A DNA stretch of 45,997 nt from positions 1 to 45,997 of the forward strand of contig JAGWBU010000016.1 of assembly GCA_021295735.1 (NCBI GenBank). Reading direction: 5' to 3'. Below, in pieces: positions 10,501 through 20,171 of this stretch. Position 1 is the first letter of the stretch, and every line of letters begins with the position of its first letter. Position numbers and translations under genes: made by a program. The notes below the pieces were generated by a model, which worked only from the letters and a program-made list of their open reading frames with translations, was not told the origin of the DNA and ran no database searches. Origin of the DNA: Candidatus Poribacteria bacterium (lineage in GTDB: Bacteria > Poribacteria > WGA-4E > WGA-3G).

Positions 10501-10587
10501 TTTGACGTTGATGCAGACACCCTCTATGTGGGAACGGCAGGAAAGGGCGTACTCCGCTTTTCACTTGACGATTCGGCAGATCAATAA
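7519..10587 (+). CDS. Membrane-tethered ECF sigma factor fused to Asp-box beta-propeller (paralogue 3)
   Basis: The protein has 1022 residues. Sigma region 2 is at about 15-88, region 4 at about 125-178 (EDIGKFLGVSTNTVRSRLHRA), the membrane helix at about 218-240, then the Asp-box propeller (STDRGETW, TDNAGKSW, STDLGESW, TTNAGKTW, SYDEGDMW). The frame is open from a TTG at 7507, but GAGGT at 7509-7513 is the ribosome site for ATG 7519, and MQYDDSDLIQ then aligns with the starts of both paralogues. The propeller is closest to paralogue 1 (both have FAVSG.TYY and LFRW). It differs by a charged helical insertion of about 60 residues encoded near 9765-9960 (EVPDFNKLMEEEIGNAF and onward). Confidence 0.93.
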   Translation: MQYDDSDLIQQTLEGDQHAFAALVEKYQKQIHALAWQKIGDFHIAQEITQDAFFTAFQKLSTLTDHNRFAGWLYVIANRKCIAWHRKKSPQPQSLETTDPVELEEVYYSEYMTQQREEAANQKRRAIVQKLLSKLQESERTVVNLYYIAGMTCEDIGKFLGVSTNTVRSRLHRARNRLKKEEAMIQENLGSFQLPTQMTENIMKGISQLKPTTPSGSKPLVPLAISAASAIIVLLLIGVGAQNLIRFQKPYSMEAISKPTVEIVETSLVLQFPTEPAVRNQVGRSDVNGQSNGTGQKPDAPLFAAAQIDDIEISKSKQQWVQTKGPEGGIVATLFTTTRGDVYAGALSSLYRLTDDGQAWKLVNTIKDHLYTAQYAGKTWWPVAERQDTLYIATSKEILASTDRGETWDVFCECIKGQLVGMVITDGIPGAQADVTIYLAYTNGIFRTDNAGKSWTPLSDGMTDRKIHAIAAIENTVFAGTDKGLYRLKSEGWEQLPVGGKVENIRALASAGHRLYVAVGKESKNQITSQFLSMMTTRKTPKSLYRSTDLGESWKSIDPEKGPMKMSGTTTFRFSDKSNSEPTNTIKIVAHQDNLLVIDRGDSHFSNDSYYSNDAGNNWNILPISLSDSDSLSIITMLNKNTFYSSGNDGIYHTTNAGKTWRQLNTGLVNTFIFNLVAVNDTLYANIGPELVASFDGGESWTNVLGRTESINGMLESNGVFYVKGSKKMAPRLYRLSAEDKRVTSIPGMPIFEVPDFNKLMEEEIGNAFLATLQEKAKTDLAAEKKIDPEHFDADKFNETYNKIVQENLNRSFKFSFGSFAVSGATYYMESDQRLFRWEPGTSEWYDTGLVDESESGHVDGKFDDFDSIGFRIAVSGDIVYVGKRDGHLMLSYDEGDMWNDVTTKLPFSVGRFNDITFAGQTVYVATDKGVVRSNNGIKWHTLIDAEGTPLAMKRLAVDDTTVYGEYNHKIYQLSMDTGKWQQVTPEIPHFVFSFDVDADTLYVGTAGKGVLRFSLDDSADQ

Positions 10588-10619
10588 ACAGTTCTTGAAC
10601 TCATAGTGAGTAAGATCTA

Positions 10620-10978
10620 ATACCATTTCTATTATAGTAAAATCCAATAATATGTTCACATTTCAATGAACAGCAATTCCCACACGCATGCGCTGGCGAG
10701 GTTTCCTAACTATAAATAAGATGCCATTATTGAGATGTTCTTGTAGGAGCGACCTGTTGGTCGCGACCCGACAAATCATGCAGCATATCATACGGGGAAT
10801 GCCTAAAGACGAATGCGCCAAATCAACGGTCCGAATGCCTTTTGGCATTCCCCGTATGGCATTCGCCATGATTCATACCGTTGATTTGGCGTATGCTGCT
10901 AAGCGCATTTGGCGTTGATTCGAGGTCGCTCGGACAAGATATTCCAGCAAATGACACATTATATATTAGAAATGGTAT
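10620..10978. mobile_element. MITE-like foldback element with crossed inverted repeats
   Basis: The ends are a perfect 12-bp inverted repeat, ATACCATTTCTA at 10620-10631 and its complement at 10967-10978; TA dinucleotides at the ends could be target duplications. Nested inside are arms at 10740-10755/10923-10938 (14 of 16 matching), 10780-10787/10892-10899, 10789-10803/10844-10858 (15 bp perfect) and 10816-10830/10877-10891 (15 bp perfect). The last two pairs cross each other. A GAATGCC-TTTT-GGCATTC hairpin sits at 10833-10849. No protein gene is credible inside. It fills most of the gap between the third sigma gene and the TPR gene. The mobile-element reading is inference from the terminal repeats. 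Confidence 0.5.
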
Positions 10979-11045
10979 AACTTTTTTACTGTAAACTTGA
11001 AGTAAAGAACGGATTATGTTGCCAAGCATTTCTACGTTGAATTTA

Positions 11046-14000
11046 CTATTTGGTCACCAGTTTCAAATCATCAAAAGGTTTGCCTTCAGTATCAGTAATT
11101 CGAAGATAAAATCCCCAAGGTAGTAATTCATTACAGACTTTGACAAGGATAGTGTTTTGCCCTGCGATAAGTGTCACAGGGATGGTTCGCCGGTCAATTT
11201 GTGCGCCACGAGTTCTTCTGTGTGCATATACTTTACTACCGTTCAACCATACTTTACCTTGGTCATCACTATCAAATCGGATTTGTGCTTTCCGTTCCTC
11301 AGGTGAGGTAAAGGTTATCCATGCGTAAGCGGTGTGCCAATTTTCACCGTTGCTAAAGTCAAAAAATCCGTCAAAGGTATCATCAGTTCCCCGTTTCCAA
11401 GTCACTTTTCCAGAGACCGCCTCATATTTTGCATTGGTGTCTATCTCCGTTGTTTCTTCTGGGATATAAGCGGTGTTGTATCCGACACCTTTTGTATTGT
11501 CGAATGGACCGAGTGTTAACCATGCAGTTTCGGGGAAAAAGCCCGTTTTCAGAATATATGATTTTGATTTGTCCATCATTCCGAGTTCACGGCAGAATTC
11601 AGCTAATGATAAGTTAGCATTTAGCTGGTTGTCTGGTTGGTCGGGTATAACGTCAATCAATTTTCCTATCATTTCCGTGTAAAGTGTTTTGTCTTTGACA
11701 TTCTTACCTATTTGAGAGATACCTGTAAGCAAATGTTCTATTCTATCTCCGCTGGCTTTTCCAGACTGATTTATAAGGTTAAGGCTGTGTTGTAAATTTT
11801 CTAATGCCTTATCATACTGTTCATTCGCCAGGTATGCGTGACCCAGGGTTGATAGGTAGTTTGAATCTGTTCGGGTTTCAGCTGCTTGTTTTGCAAGTTC
11901 CAATGCAATTTCCGGCATGATATTCTGACTCAGAAGATGCTGAGCAAGTTGAGAAAATTCCTCTGCGTTTTTTCCCTGATTAGGTTCATCTTTAAGTATT
12001 TCTAACCATTTTCTATATGCAGACGCTGCTTTATCCGTATCACCTGATTCAATATAGGTATCGCCTAACATTTTGTGGAGAAAAGGACTGTTTTGGGTTT
12101 CTTCGCCAAGTTCTTTAAGAATGGCAAGCCTTTTTTCTGTATATTCTTTACCGCCGTAAAGTTTCAAGATGGCTTTAACAGCTGAATCATATTCTGCTGG
12201 TTTGAGAGAAGCTTTTAAGGCTTGACGATATGCGGCTTCGGCTTCTGATAAGTTATCTTGATTTTTATGAGTTTTTGCCAACGAGTCATAAAGTTCATAC
12301 GAGTCGGGTTCAAGTGAGATGGCTATTTGATAAGCTGCGGCCGCTTTTTGTAATCTCTCTTGCTTGTTTGTCTGCGTTGAACCCTCGTATAGGTCCCCAA
12401 TTTTTTTGTGCCATTGCGCTTTATCAGGTTGAAGTTCGCTAATCTTTTCGTATTGCGCGATTGCTTCTTTGATCTTGTTACTTAATTCGTAGTTTTGTGC
12501 AAGCGCGAGGCGCGCATCTACATCGTTTGGGTTATCTTCAATTTTCTTAATCTGTTCAGGAATCTGTTTTTGGTGAAGATTTCCGTCTCTATATGCTTGT
12601 TGGATTGCTTTTTCCGCGTTCTCTTTTTTTCTTCTATCGCTGGTAATACTTTTCAACTGTTGATATGCTTCAACAGCTTCTTCATACTGTTCTGTCGCGA
12701 GTGCACTTTTCCCGATGAGATCATATAATATCTCCTCTTCCCATCTGGACCCACCATGTCTGTGCATCGTATTGGCAGCAATAGCGTCTTTAAACAGTTT
12801 GATCGCAGGTGTATACATTTTACTTTCATAACAGATAGAACCAAGTGCACAGAGTAACCACATATCGCTCCTACGGGTACTTGATGTAAGTGCAGTAGTG
12901 GCTTGATTTAACATTTCTTTTGCCTTCTCTGATTTTCCGCTTTTATTAAGTGCGGCAGCAGCGTAATAAAAACTGCGAACATTACTCGGTTCTGCTTTGC
13001 AAAGTGCCTGATATGTCTCTGCTGCCTTCTCATGGTTTTCGGATTTCCTATATATTTCTCCGACTATTTCAAGGGTGATAGCATCATTAGGCTTCTTTGT
13101 AAGCTTTTCTTCAAAGATTGTCTGCAATTGGTGCAATTTTCCTTGCTTCTTATAGGCTTTAATTAAAGTATCACGCGCTGTATCATCACCGAACTTGATA
13201 TCAAAACCTGATGGACCCCTACCTATAGTGGTGGAATTTGAATTGGGTTGATACATTTCATCATGAAGTTCAATTGCCAAATCATTCTCACCACGGCGGA
13301 CGTATTCCTGCATCAGTTCCATATAGGCATTATTTTGTTCGTAACTGCTGGACGTCATGTTGAGCGCTTCCTTATAGGCACTGATGGCTTTTTCAGATTC
13401 TCCCTTAGTACGATATTGACGGGCAAGTTCCAATTGCATAGTGAACGTAAGAGTGCCATTCTTTTCTGCTTCCTTTAACTTTTCTTCTAATTTACCTTGA
13501 CGTCGATAGAGTGATAACAGTTGTCGTTCAACATTCTGTTGTTCCCATTCACCGGTTGTCAATTGAAGAGCTTTTTCATAAGCCTTGACGGCTTCATCTA
13601 ACTTCCCTTGACTGTCAAGGTCACGTGCGATTTCTTGTTGCATAGCAAAGGTAAGTGCCCCTCGCTCTTCCGCGTCTTTTAGAAATTCATCAAGTTTCCC
13701 TTTACGCTGATAGATTTGCATCAATTGTCGCTCAATGTTCTGTCGTTGTCCATCCTGTGCAACGTATTTGAGTGCTTCGTTGAATGCTTTTTCAGCATCA
13801 TCAAGTCTACTGTTGCGAAGGTAGAGCCGTCCTAATCGTTCATAGGTTTGTGCATCCCCTGGTGAAAGTTCAATAGCTTTTTTATAATTTGTGATAGCGT
13901 CTTCAATTTGACCATTGCTACCGTAGAGTTGCGCGAGCCGAGCGTAATGTATACCGTTTTCAGCGTCATCCTGAATATATTTCAAGGCGAGTTGAATTGC

Positions 14001-17000
14001 ATCATTGAGTTTCCCAACGCTTTGATATGCCTTTATAATTCCATCTTGGTATCTTGTATTTTCAGGATCAGCTTCAAGTAAGCCTTGCCAAGTTTTAAGT
14101 GCCTTTTCATGTTGATTTTGGCGCGAATAGAGGCCGGCAAGTTGCGCGCGAGATTCGAGGTCTATTGGCATCGCTTTCGCGATCTGCTCGTAAATTTCTA
14201 TGGCTTCAGAGATTTGATTACGGCGCATGTGTTGTTGTGCGATTGATCGCTGCACCCCAATGTTCATTCCTGCTGTTTTAGGTGTTGACAGCTGATTGCC
14301 TGCAACGCCATCCCGTCTCTGTTTGATTGTCATCAATTGTTCTTGTGCGCGTTCTTTATAATATTGTTGTGCTGCAAGATCATTGATTACTTCGGTTAAC
14401 AGGATTTCTGCTTCGTCCCACAATTCGTGTTTAATATATGTTTGTGCAACGTTCTCTTTTTCATAATATTGTGGTGCACCACGCCGCATCATAAGTCGAA
14501 GTGTCCCCATTTTTAGTATAGCATTCTGCGCCTTCTCTTTTTCGCCTTTTTGGGAATATGCTGTTCCGAGTTTTCTATAGGTATCTGAAAGTTGCCAGTA
14601 ATTCTGTAGATCTATATTCTGAATTGTGGCTTCAAGTGTGCGAATTTCTCGGTCAATGTCCCCTTCTGCTTTATATGTATCAGCTACAGTATTTAGCCAT
14701 CGCTGTCTTAATGATAAAGGAGCATGTTCAAGAAGTTTTTCGACAATTGCATCTGAACCTTCTAAGTCGTTCGTTACAATTTTCGCAATAGCGGCGAGGT
14801 AAAGTGATGGCGGATCAATTTTTTCATTGCTTATCTTCCCATCGTATTTCGCTGCAAGCGCTTTTATCTCTTCCTCTGTTTCATCAAACTTTGAGAGTTT
14901 TAAAATGATGCTAACTTGCGCATCGGGGGTCACAGTTTGCAGCTTCTGCCTCAAAAGCTGAATTGCTTTATCACGTTCACCAGCAGACGTATAGGCATCA
15001 GCTAATTGGAGGTACATATTTGTCTTGTCGGATTCTATGAATTTTTCATATATTTGAATTGCAGCTTTATAGTTTTTGTTTCTGATGCATTCCTCTGCAG
15101 CCTGCCTTGCGAAATCATTGCCTCTGGAATATTGGGTATCAAGGTCTATTAGTTCCTTTGCAAGTGTAACCAATTTATCAATTTCACCTGCTTCAGTAAA
15201 TGTTCGAACTATATCCCAATAGTTAGAATATACTGCGTTAATATTGTTTTTCTCTTTTAGAAGAATGCTATATTGGGTTACAGCCTTTTTTGATTGTCTA
15301 TTCCGTTGCAGCATCTGTGCGTATCGCATTCGCGTTGTATAGTCTTTCGGACGCAGTGCAAGCGCTGCCTCAAAAGCTTCTGAAGCCTTATTGATTTGAT
15401 TTCTACCTTCGTAGAACGATGCTAATCTTATTTGGGTTTGGAATGAGTTTGGATTTTTCTCAGCCGCTTCAATTAATTTTGCTGCTCGGTTGCCGCCAGA
15501 CATGGAACGACTGGCGAGACGTGCTGCTTGTTGAAATTGCCAGGGGTACAATGTTCGCCCGTAACGGTCGCGTTGGTTGGCGAAATGTATGGCGCGTGCA
15601 GCTATACGTGCTGCATCTTGTCCCCGACCGAGTTGTGCCAGATGTTCGCTTAATTGCACGAGGAAGTTCGCGTCACGTTCACGCATTGCCAAGGTCATTG
15701 TTTTCTTCGCGACAGCTATAGCGTACTGCGTGAGACCGTTCTGCTGGAGTTTCTGTGAAAACCGAAAAAGTTTGCGGACACTACTCGGAGAATTTAGAAC
15801 TTTTGTGATCAAGTCACGGACAATGAGCGTATCACCTACATGGACTGCGACCTGTAACGTCAGGTCGTAATATTGACGGCGGTTTCTGGGATCTGCATCA
15901 GCGAGATTTTCCAGGAGTTCTAATGCTGTCTTATGTTCACCTGCCTGAATAGAGACCAAAACAGTGTTGAGTTTAAGCGTAAGATCATCGGAGAATTCCT
16001 TTTGTAAACCAGCAAGGATTCCCAATGCTGTATCGCGTTTATTTTCCCACCAATAGCAATAGCACATCGCTAACGCGGGATAAATTCTGTCTCTACCTTC
16101 AGCCGCTTCTAACTTCGCTTGTAAGATAGTATATAATGCTTGTTGCTGATTATTTATCCACAACTGATTGAAAATTTGCTGCAGAAACTCCAGCTTATTC
16201 TGGCTGTAGTAGGTTGTAGGTGCGGGAAAATTTGATTGAATAGCGGCATATCCTCCAAAAGAGTAGTTGGATCTTCCGAGTGCCTGCGTGCGGCGCGGAT
16301 TTGTAATTCTCGGTTTTGTGCGTTCAAAATATTGCCAATAGAGGGCAATTGCTTTGTCAATATTTCCACCACGAAGATAGGTAGCAGCCAGTGTTTGATA
16401 GATGCGAGAATACTGTTGGGACAATTGTGGTGTGGCTGTAGCCGAAAATTGTGCAATCATTTTCTCCGCTTCGTCTGTCCTTCCCATCTGTACAAAAGTT
16501 TCTACTAACATGGAAAATATATTCGGAGTGATTACTTTTATTTTCGCAAGATCATCTAAAAGTTTTCCAGCATCTTCTTTCTGCCCTTGATTGTTAAATC
16601 TTCTGGCGAAGTCTGCCATATACCATTGTCGTGCTTCTGGCGTCAACCAAGCCAATTCTTCAAGTTGTTCCATTAATGTGTCATAATTAAGCTTTTCCTG
16701 CGTTTGGAGCAGATTCATCTGCATACCTTGATACGCTGGATTGTTCGGAGATGCAGCGATTAATCTTTCGGTAATTTGTTCAGATTCCTGACGTTTTCCA
16801 GTTAGTATATATAGTTGTGCTAAAAGTTCAAGTGTCTGTACGTCTTTTGGATTCTCATTAGCATTTTTCTCAAATTGTTCAACAAGTTCGTTTAATTTCC
16901 CTTCCTCTTCCATAAATATTTTTAACTGCACAAGTGCACCAGCTTGTGCCTCTTCAAAACTAATGGGACTCCATGCTTGTGCTGTTGTGTATCCGTACGG

Positions 17001-20000
17001 CTGCCTTTGGATACGATTTAGTATATTTTGTGGAAGGGTGAGTTTATTTGTATTGACTCCAGGCGGACGGTAGATGGCGGATCGCACACTTGTCGTTGTG
17101 TTATTAGTGGTGGCAGTCAAGGTAGTATCAGAGCCAGGTTCGGGCATTGCTAAGATCCGCTGAAAGTGGGGCATTGCTCTTTCCGCCTCGTTTATTTCAA
17201 CAAGTGTAGCACCGATTTGGTATAGCGCGAGATGTGCGTCTTTGCCCGAAATTTTTTCTGCTGCGCTGTCCAAGGCAAAAAGTGCTTCTTCTAACAAACC
17301 GTGCCGAATCAACAATTTGGCGAGTTTGACTTCAGCTTCAAGGGTCTGATTTTTGGCATGAAGTACTTTAGACCATGCTTGGATGGCTTCTTGCTCGCGC
17401 CCGACATCAAACAGAAGTTCACCGAGTTTTTGCTGATGTGTAGGATCGGGATTTGCTTTGACGAGACGTTGTTGATAAGTAAGTGCTTCCTGGAAATCGC
17501 CAAGGTCCAGACTTATATCAACAAGTTGTGATAAAAGTTCCGCGTTTTCGCGTTGGCGGTCTAATGCGCTCGCAAGTTGGAATCGTGCGTTTGAAAGATC
17601 ACCTTCAATCCGATAGACTTGTCCCAATGCTAAAACCGGTCCTACACCGGATGTATTAGATTTTGCCATCTGCTTCAGTTTTTCTTCAAGTTCTCCGCTT
17701 CTACCTAAATCGTAATATGCTTCGGAAAGAGGTTTAATAAAACTGAGTTTGTCGCTAATATTATCGCTTAACTCCCAACATCTCCAGTACTGTGCGATTG
17801 CTTGTCGGGAGTTGCCTGAACTGTTGTAAAGCGCAGCAAGTTCTGTTCGGATATCAATTGCTTCAGGTCGTAGTCGAATTGCTTGCTTATAGCTGTCAAT
17901 TGCCGCTTCATAATTGGCAGACTGTTTGGCGATTTCAGCGAGCAGTTGATGTCCCTCTGGGTTCCGTGGGCTATGGGCGACTACCTGTTTCGCTGCATTT
18001 GTGGCAGCCTCAAAGTCCATTCCTTTTAAATATGCGTTTGCGATATTCGCATGGTATTCACGCGCATTAGTGCTATCAATCTCAGTTAAGTACGTGTAAA
18101 TTGCAATCGCTTCATCACGTCTACCTTGTTTGACGTAGAGATTTGCTGTCTGACGATTAACACTTATATCATTAGGTTGAAGTTCTTTGGCTTTCAAAAG
18201 GATTTCGAGGGCATAAGTATTATTGCTCAACTTTAGGTACATTTTCGCGAGTCGCTTCAGTTGTGTGAATTTATCGGTATCTGCGAGTCCGGGTTTTTCA
18301 AGTTGTGCTTCTGCGTCTTCAATTTTTTCAACGAGCGTCCCTTGCTGCCGATAAAGTTCAATTCGCTGATCGTCCATCTGTTCTGCAAAAAAATCATTGG
18401 GGGCAAGTTTAATTGCTTCATTATATTCTAAAAGTGCATCATCGTATTGCTTGTTGCTCAGTAGGCGTTTTGCTAAAGCCTCACGAAAACGGTAAGCGTC
18501 GGGCATTAGTTCTACCGCTTTTTTGCTTGCATCAATTGCTTCGGTGGGAAACTTTTTTGCTTCTAACAACCGTGCTAAACGGTCATAATTCTCGGCAGTA
18601 CTCTTGTCATCTGCAACCATCTGGTTCCACGTCTCAATTGCCTTGTCACGGTTGGCTTGACGGAAATAGAACTCTCCAAAATATTCAATGTAGTCAAGAT
18701 TTTGAGGGGCAAGCGAGATCGCCTGCTGATACGCAGCAGCTGCATTTTCCATCCATTCGTGTCCAGTATAAATTTCAGCAAGTGTAAGGTGCGTGCTGGC
18801 ATTTTGCGGATCTCGGTCAATCATTCGTTGATATACTGCCTTTGCCTTGTCTTCATTTTCAAGCTCCAGATATAATTTACCAAGTTCTCGGTAGATGCCG
18901 AAATCATCAGGTTGTTGTTCGCTAAGTGATTCGTATTCGGCTGCAGCCTCTTCAAACTTTTCAGCGTTCCGGAGAGCAGTTATAAGATTTAGGCGGAGAC
19001 CAGAGTCTGTTGGTGCAAGTTCTAACCCTTTCCTATATGTGTCTGTTCCTTCCTCAAGCTGCTGATTTTCAATATATGTTGCGGCAAGTAAACCGAGCAA
19101 TTCAGGGTCATTCGGGTTTGCTTCAAGTTTACCTTGATAATATGTAATTAGGTCTGTCCAATTTGCATCTGCCGAATAAATTGCGATAATCCTATGTTGC
19201 AGGTCTTTTCTAAGCCAATTGCCGGTGGCAGTTAGGTCCAACGCCCTATCGTAATGCTCACGCGCCTTTTCATAGTCACCTGTATCTTCATGTATTTTAC
19301 CGATTTCCCGTAGACTGAGACACCTACGATACGGATCGTCTTTTTTAATATCAATGATGGCTTGGTGTTGTGCGATTGCTTGCGGATAGAGTTCTTTTTC
19401 TCGGAATAGGTCGGCGAGTTCAATGCGGGCAAATACGTTCTGCGGATCAAGTTCAGAGATTTTTTTCCATACCTGAATCGCATCGTCTAACTTATCTCGA
19501 CTAAAATAGGCATGTCCGAGTGCCTTGTAAATTTCTGTTAACTCTTCAGGAGATACAGATTGTAACTGTTCCGATAGGGTTACTGCTTTGGTTAACTCAC
19601 GAATTGCGTCCTCATGTTGGCGTAGCGTCACGTGTAGCTGCCCGAGTGCAAAATAGGCGTAGTAATTGTTAGGTGCAAGTGCTACTGTGCGTTGATATGC
19701 TGCAAGTGCTTCCTTATCCTTACCAAGTCTTTTATAAATATGCCCCAAAATAAGTTGAATGTTTGGGTCGTTAGGTTTGGCTTGTGTTTCTGCTTGATAA
19801 TCTGCGACCATTTTCTCTAAACCGTCACCTTCAAGATAAAATTGATAAAGCCGATCAAATGTGCTGCCTTCTTTCGGCTTTTGGTTGAGCATTAACTTGT
19901 AACGTTCAATGATTTTAGCATCGCTCGTTTCATCTTGCGCGAGAATGATGGGAGAAAGAAGTAGGGTTGAAAACAGTAGATATAACACACATAAAGCAAT

Positions 20001-20024
20001 TAAGCATTTTTCACGTCCAAACAT
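11046..20024 (-). CDS. Giant exported TPR protein with C-terminal beta-rich module
   Basis: The protein has 2992 residues. MFGREKCLIALCVLYLLFST and the hydrophobic run after it form a Sec signal peptide, with cleavage likely near ALAQ-like residues 28-31 (ILAQ-DE). From about residue 35 to 2800 it is an array of 34-residue TPR units (for example AYFALGQLHVTLRQHEDAIRE, AQTYERLGRLYLRNSRLDDAEKAF) with linkers, implying an extended protein scaffold outside the cytoplasm. Residues about 2834-2992 form a separate module starting AWLTLGPFDNTKGVGY, with IRFDSDDQGKVWLNGSKVY in the middle, closely similar to the end of the WD40 protein at 25231-28425. It looks like a ligand- or sugar-binding beta-sandwich, which is inference. 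AAGGAGG lies seven bases before the ATG. The gene is convergent with the sigma-propeller cluster. Confidence 0.93.
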   Translation of the reverse strand: MFGREKCLIALCVLYLLFSTLLLSPIILAQDETSDAKIIERYKLMLNQKPKEGSTFDRLYQFYLEGDGLEKMVADYQAETQAKPNDPNIQLILGHIYKRLGKDKEALAAYQRTVALAPNNYYAYFALGQLHVTLRQHEDAIRELTKAVTLSEQLQSVSPEELTEIYKALGHAYFSRDKLDDAIQVWKKISELDPQNVFARIELADLFREKELYPQAIAQHQAIIDIKKDDPYRRCLSLREIGKIHEDTGDYEKAREHYDRALDLTATGNWLRKDLQHRIIAIYSADANWTDLITYYQGKLEANPNDPELLGLLAATYIENQQLEEGTDTYRKGLELAPTDSGLRLNLITALRNAEKFEEAAAEYESLSEQQPDDFGIYRELGKLYLELENEDKAKAVYQRMIDRDPQNASTHLTLAEIYTGHEWMENAAAAYQQAISLAPQNLDYIEYFGEFYFRQANRDKAIETWNQMVADDKSTAENYDRLARLLEAKKFPTEAIDASKKAVELMPDAYRFREALAKRLLSNKQYDDALLEYNEAIKLAPNDFFAEQMDDQRIELYRQQGTLVEKIEDAEAQLEKPGLADTDKFTQLKRLAKMYLKLSNNTYALEILLKAKELQPNDISVNRQTANLYVKQGRRDEAIAIYTYLTEIDSTNAREYHANIANAYLKGMDFEAATNAAKQVVAHSPRNPEGHQLLAEIAKQSANYEAAIDSYKQAIRLRPEAIDIRTELAALYNSSGNSRQAIAQYWRCWELSDNISDKLSFIKPLSEAYYDLGRSGELEEKLKQMAKSNTSGVGPVLALGQVYRIEGDLSNARFQLASALDRQRENAELLSQLVDISLDLGDFQEALTYQQRLVKANPDPTHQQKLGELLFDVGREQEAIQAWSKVLHAKNQTLEAEVKLAKLLIRHGLLEEALFALDSAAEKISGKDAHLALYQIGATLVEINEAERAMPHFQRILAMPEPGSDTTLTATTNNTTTSVRSAIYRPPGVNTNKLTLPQNILNRIQRQPYGYTTAQAWSPISFEEAQAGALVQLKIFMEEEGKLNELVEQFEKNANENPKDVQTLELLAQLYILTGKRQESEQITERLIAASPNNPAYQGMQMNLLQTQEKLNYDTLMEQLEELAWLTPEARQWYMADFARRFNNQGQKEDAGKLLDDLAKIKVITPNIFSMLVETFVQMGRTDEAEKMIAQFSATATPQLSQQYSRIYQTLAATYLRGGNIDKAIALYWQYFERTKPRITNPRRTQALGRSNYSFGGYAAIQSNFPAPTTYYSQNKLEFLQQIFNQLWINNQQQALYTILQAKLEAAEGRDRIYPALAMCYCYWWENKRDTALGILAGLQKEFSDDLTLKLNTVLVSIQAGEHKTALELLENLADADPRNRRQYYDLTLQVAVHVGDTLIVRDLITKVLNSPSSVRKLFRFSQKLQQNGLTQYAIAVAKKTMTLAMRERDANFLVQLSEHLAQLGRGQDAARIAARAIHFANQRDRYGRTLYPWQFQQAARLASRSMSGGNRAAKLIEAAEKNPNSFQTQIRLASFYEGRNQINKASEAFEAALALRPKDYTTRMRYAQMLQRNRQSKKAVTQYSILLKEKNNINAVYSNYWDIVRTFTEAGEIDKLVTLAKELIDLDTQYSRGNDFARQAAEECIRNKNYKAAIQIYEKFIESDKTNMYLQLADAYTSAGERDKAIQLLRQKLQTVTPDAQVSIILKLSKFDETEEEIKALAAKYDGKISNEKIDPPSLYLAAIAKIVTNDLEGSDAIVEKLLEHAPLSLRQRWLNTVADTYKAEGDIDREIRTLEATIQNIDLQNYWQLSDTYRKLGTAYSQKGEKEKAQNAILKMGTLRLMMRRGAPQYYEKENVAQTYIKHELWDEAEILLTEVINDLAAQQYYKERAQEQLMTIKQRRDGVAGNQLSTPKTAGMNIGVQRSIAQQHMRRNQISEAIEIYEQIAKAMPIDLESRAQLAGLYSRQNQHEKALKTWQGLLEADPENTRYQDGIIKAYQSVGKLNDAIQLALKYIQDDAENGIHYARLAQLYGSNGQIEDAITNYKKAIELSPGDAQTYERLGRLYLRNSRLDDAEKAFNEALKYVAQDGQRQNIERQLMQIYQRKGKLDEFLKDAEERGALTFAMQQEIARDLDSQGKLDEAVKAYEKALQLTTGEWEQQNVERQLLSLYRRQGKLEEKLKEAEKNGTLTFTMQLELARQYRTKGESEKAISAYKEALNMTSSSYEQNNAYMELMQEYVRRGENDLAIELHDEMYQPNSNSTTIGRGPSGFDIKFGDDTARDTLIKAYKKQGKLHQLQTIFEEKLTKKPNDAITLEIVGEIYRKSENHEKAAETYQALCKAEPSNVRSFYYAAAALNKSGKSEKAKEMLNQATTALTSSTRRSDMWLLCALGSICYESKMYTPAIKLFKDAIAANTMHRHGGSRWEEEILYDLIGKSALATEQYEEAVEAYQQLKSITSDRRKKENAEKAIQQAYRDGNLHQKQIPEQIKKIEDNPNDVDARLALAQNYELSNKIKEAIAQYEKISELQPDKAQWHKKIGDLYEGSTQTNKQERLQKAAAAYQIAISLEPDSYELYDSLAKTHKNQDNLSEAEAAYRQALKASLKPAEYDSAVKAILKLYGGKEYTEKRLAILKELGEETQNSPFLHKMLGDTYIESGDTDKAASAYRKWLEILKDEPNQGKNAEEFSQLAQHLLSQNIMPEIALELAKQAAETRTDSNYLSTLGHAYLANEQYDKALENLQHSLNLINQSGKASGDRIEHLLTGISQIGKNVKDKTLYTEMIGKLIDVIPDQPDNQLNANLSLAEFCRELGMMDKSKSYILKTGFFPETAWLTLGPFDNTKGVGYNTAYIPEETTEIDTNAKYEAVSGKVTWKRGTDDTFDGFFDFSNGENWHTAYAWITFTSPEERKAQIRFDSDDQGKVWLNGSKVYAHRRTRGAQIDRRTIPVTLIAGQNTILVKVCNELLPWGFYLRITDTEGKPFDDLKLVTK

Positions 20025-20171
20025 CGGAAGCCCTCCTTGAGGATAAATAATTTTCTAAAAATGACTCGGATTCTTCAATGGTTTACTTAGACTAAATTTT
20101 TACGTGAGTTCAATTCGTAGCAAATTTTGAATAGAATTCACCATCTCAGCGAACTTAACACACACAGGTAG

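Noticed and set aside
10688-10918. A 76-codon + strand frame in the gap after paralogue 3
   Set aside because: It lies wholly inside the foldback element and its codons follow the inverted repeats; it has no ribosome site.
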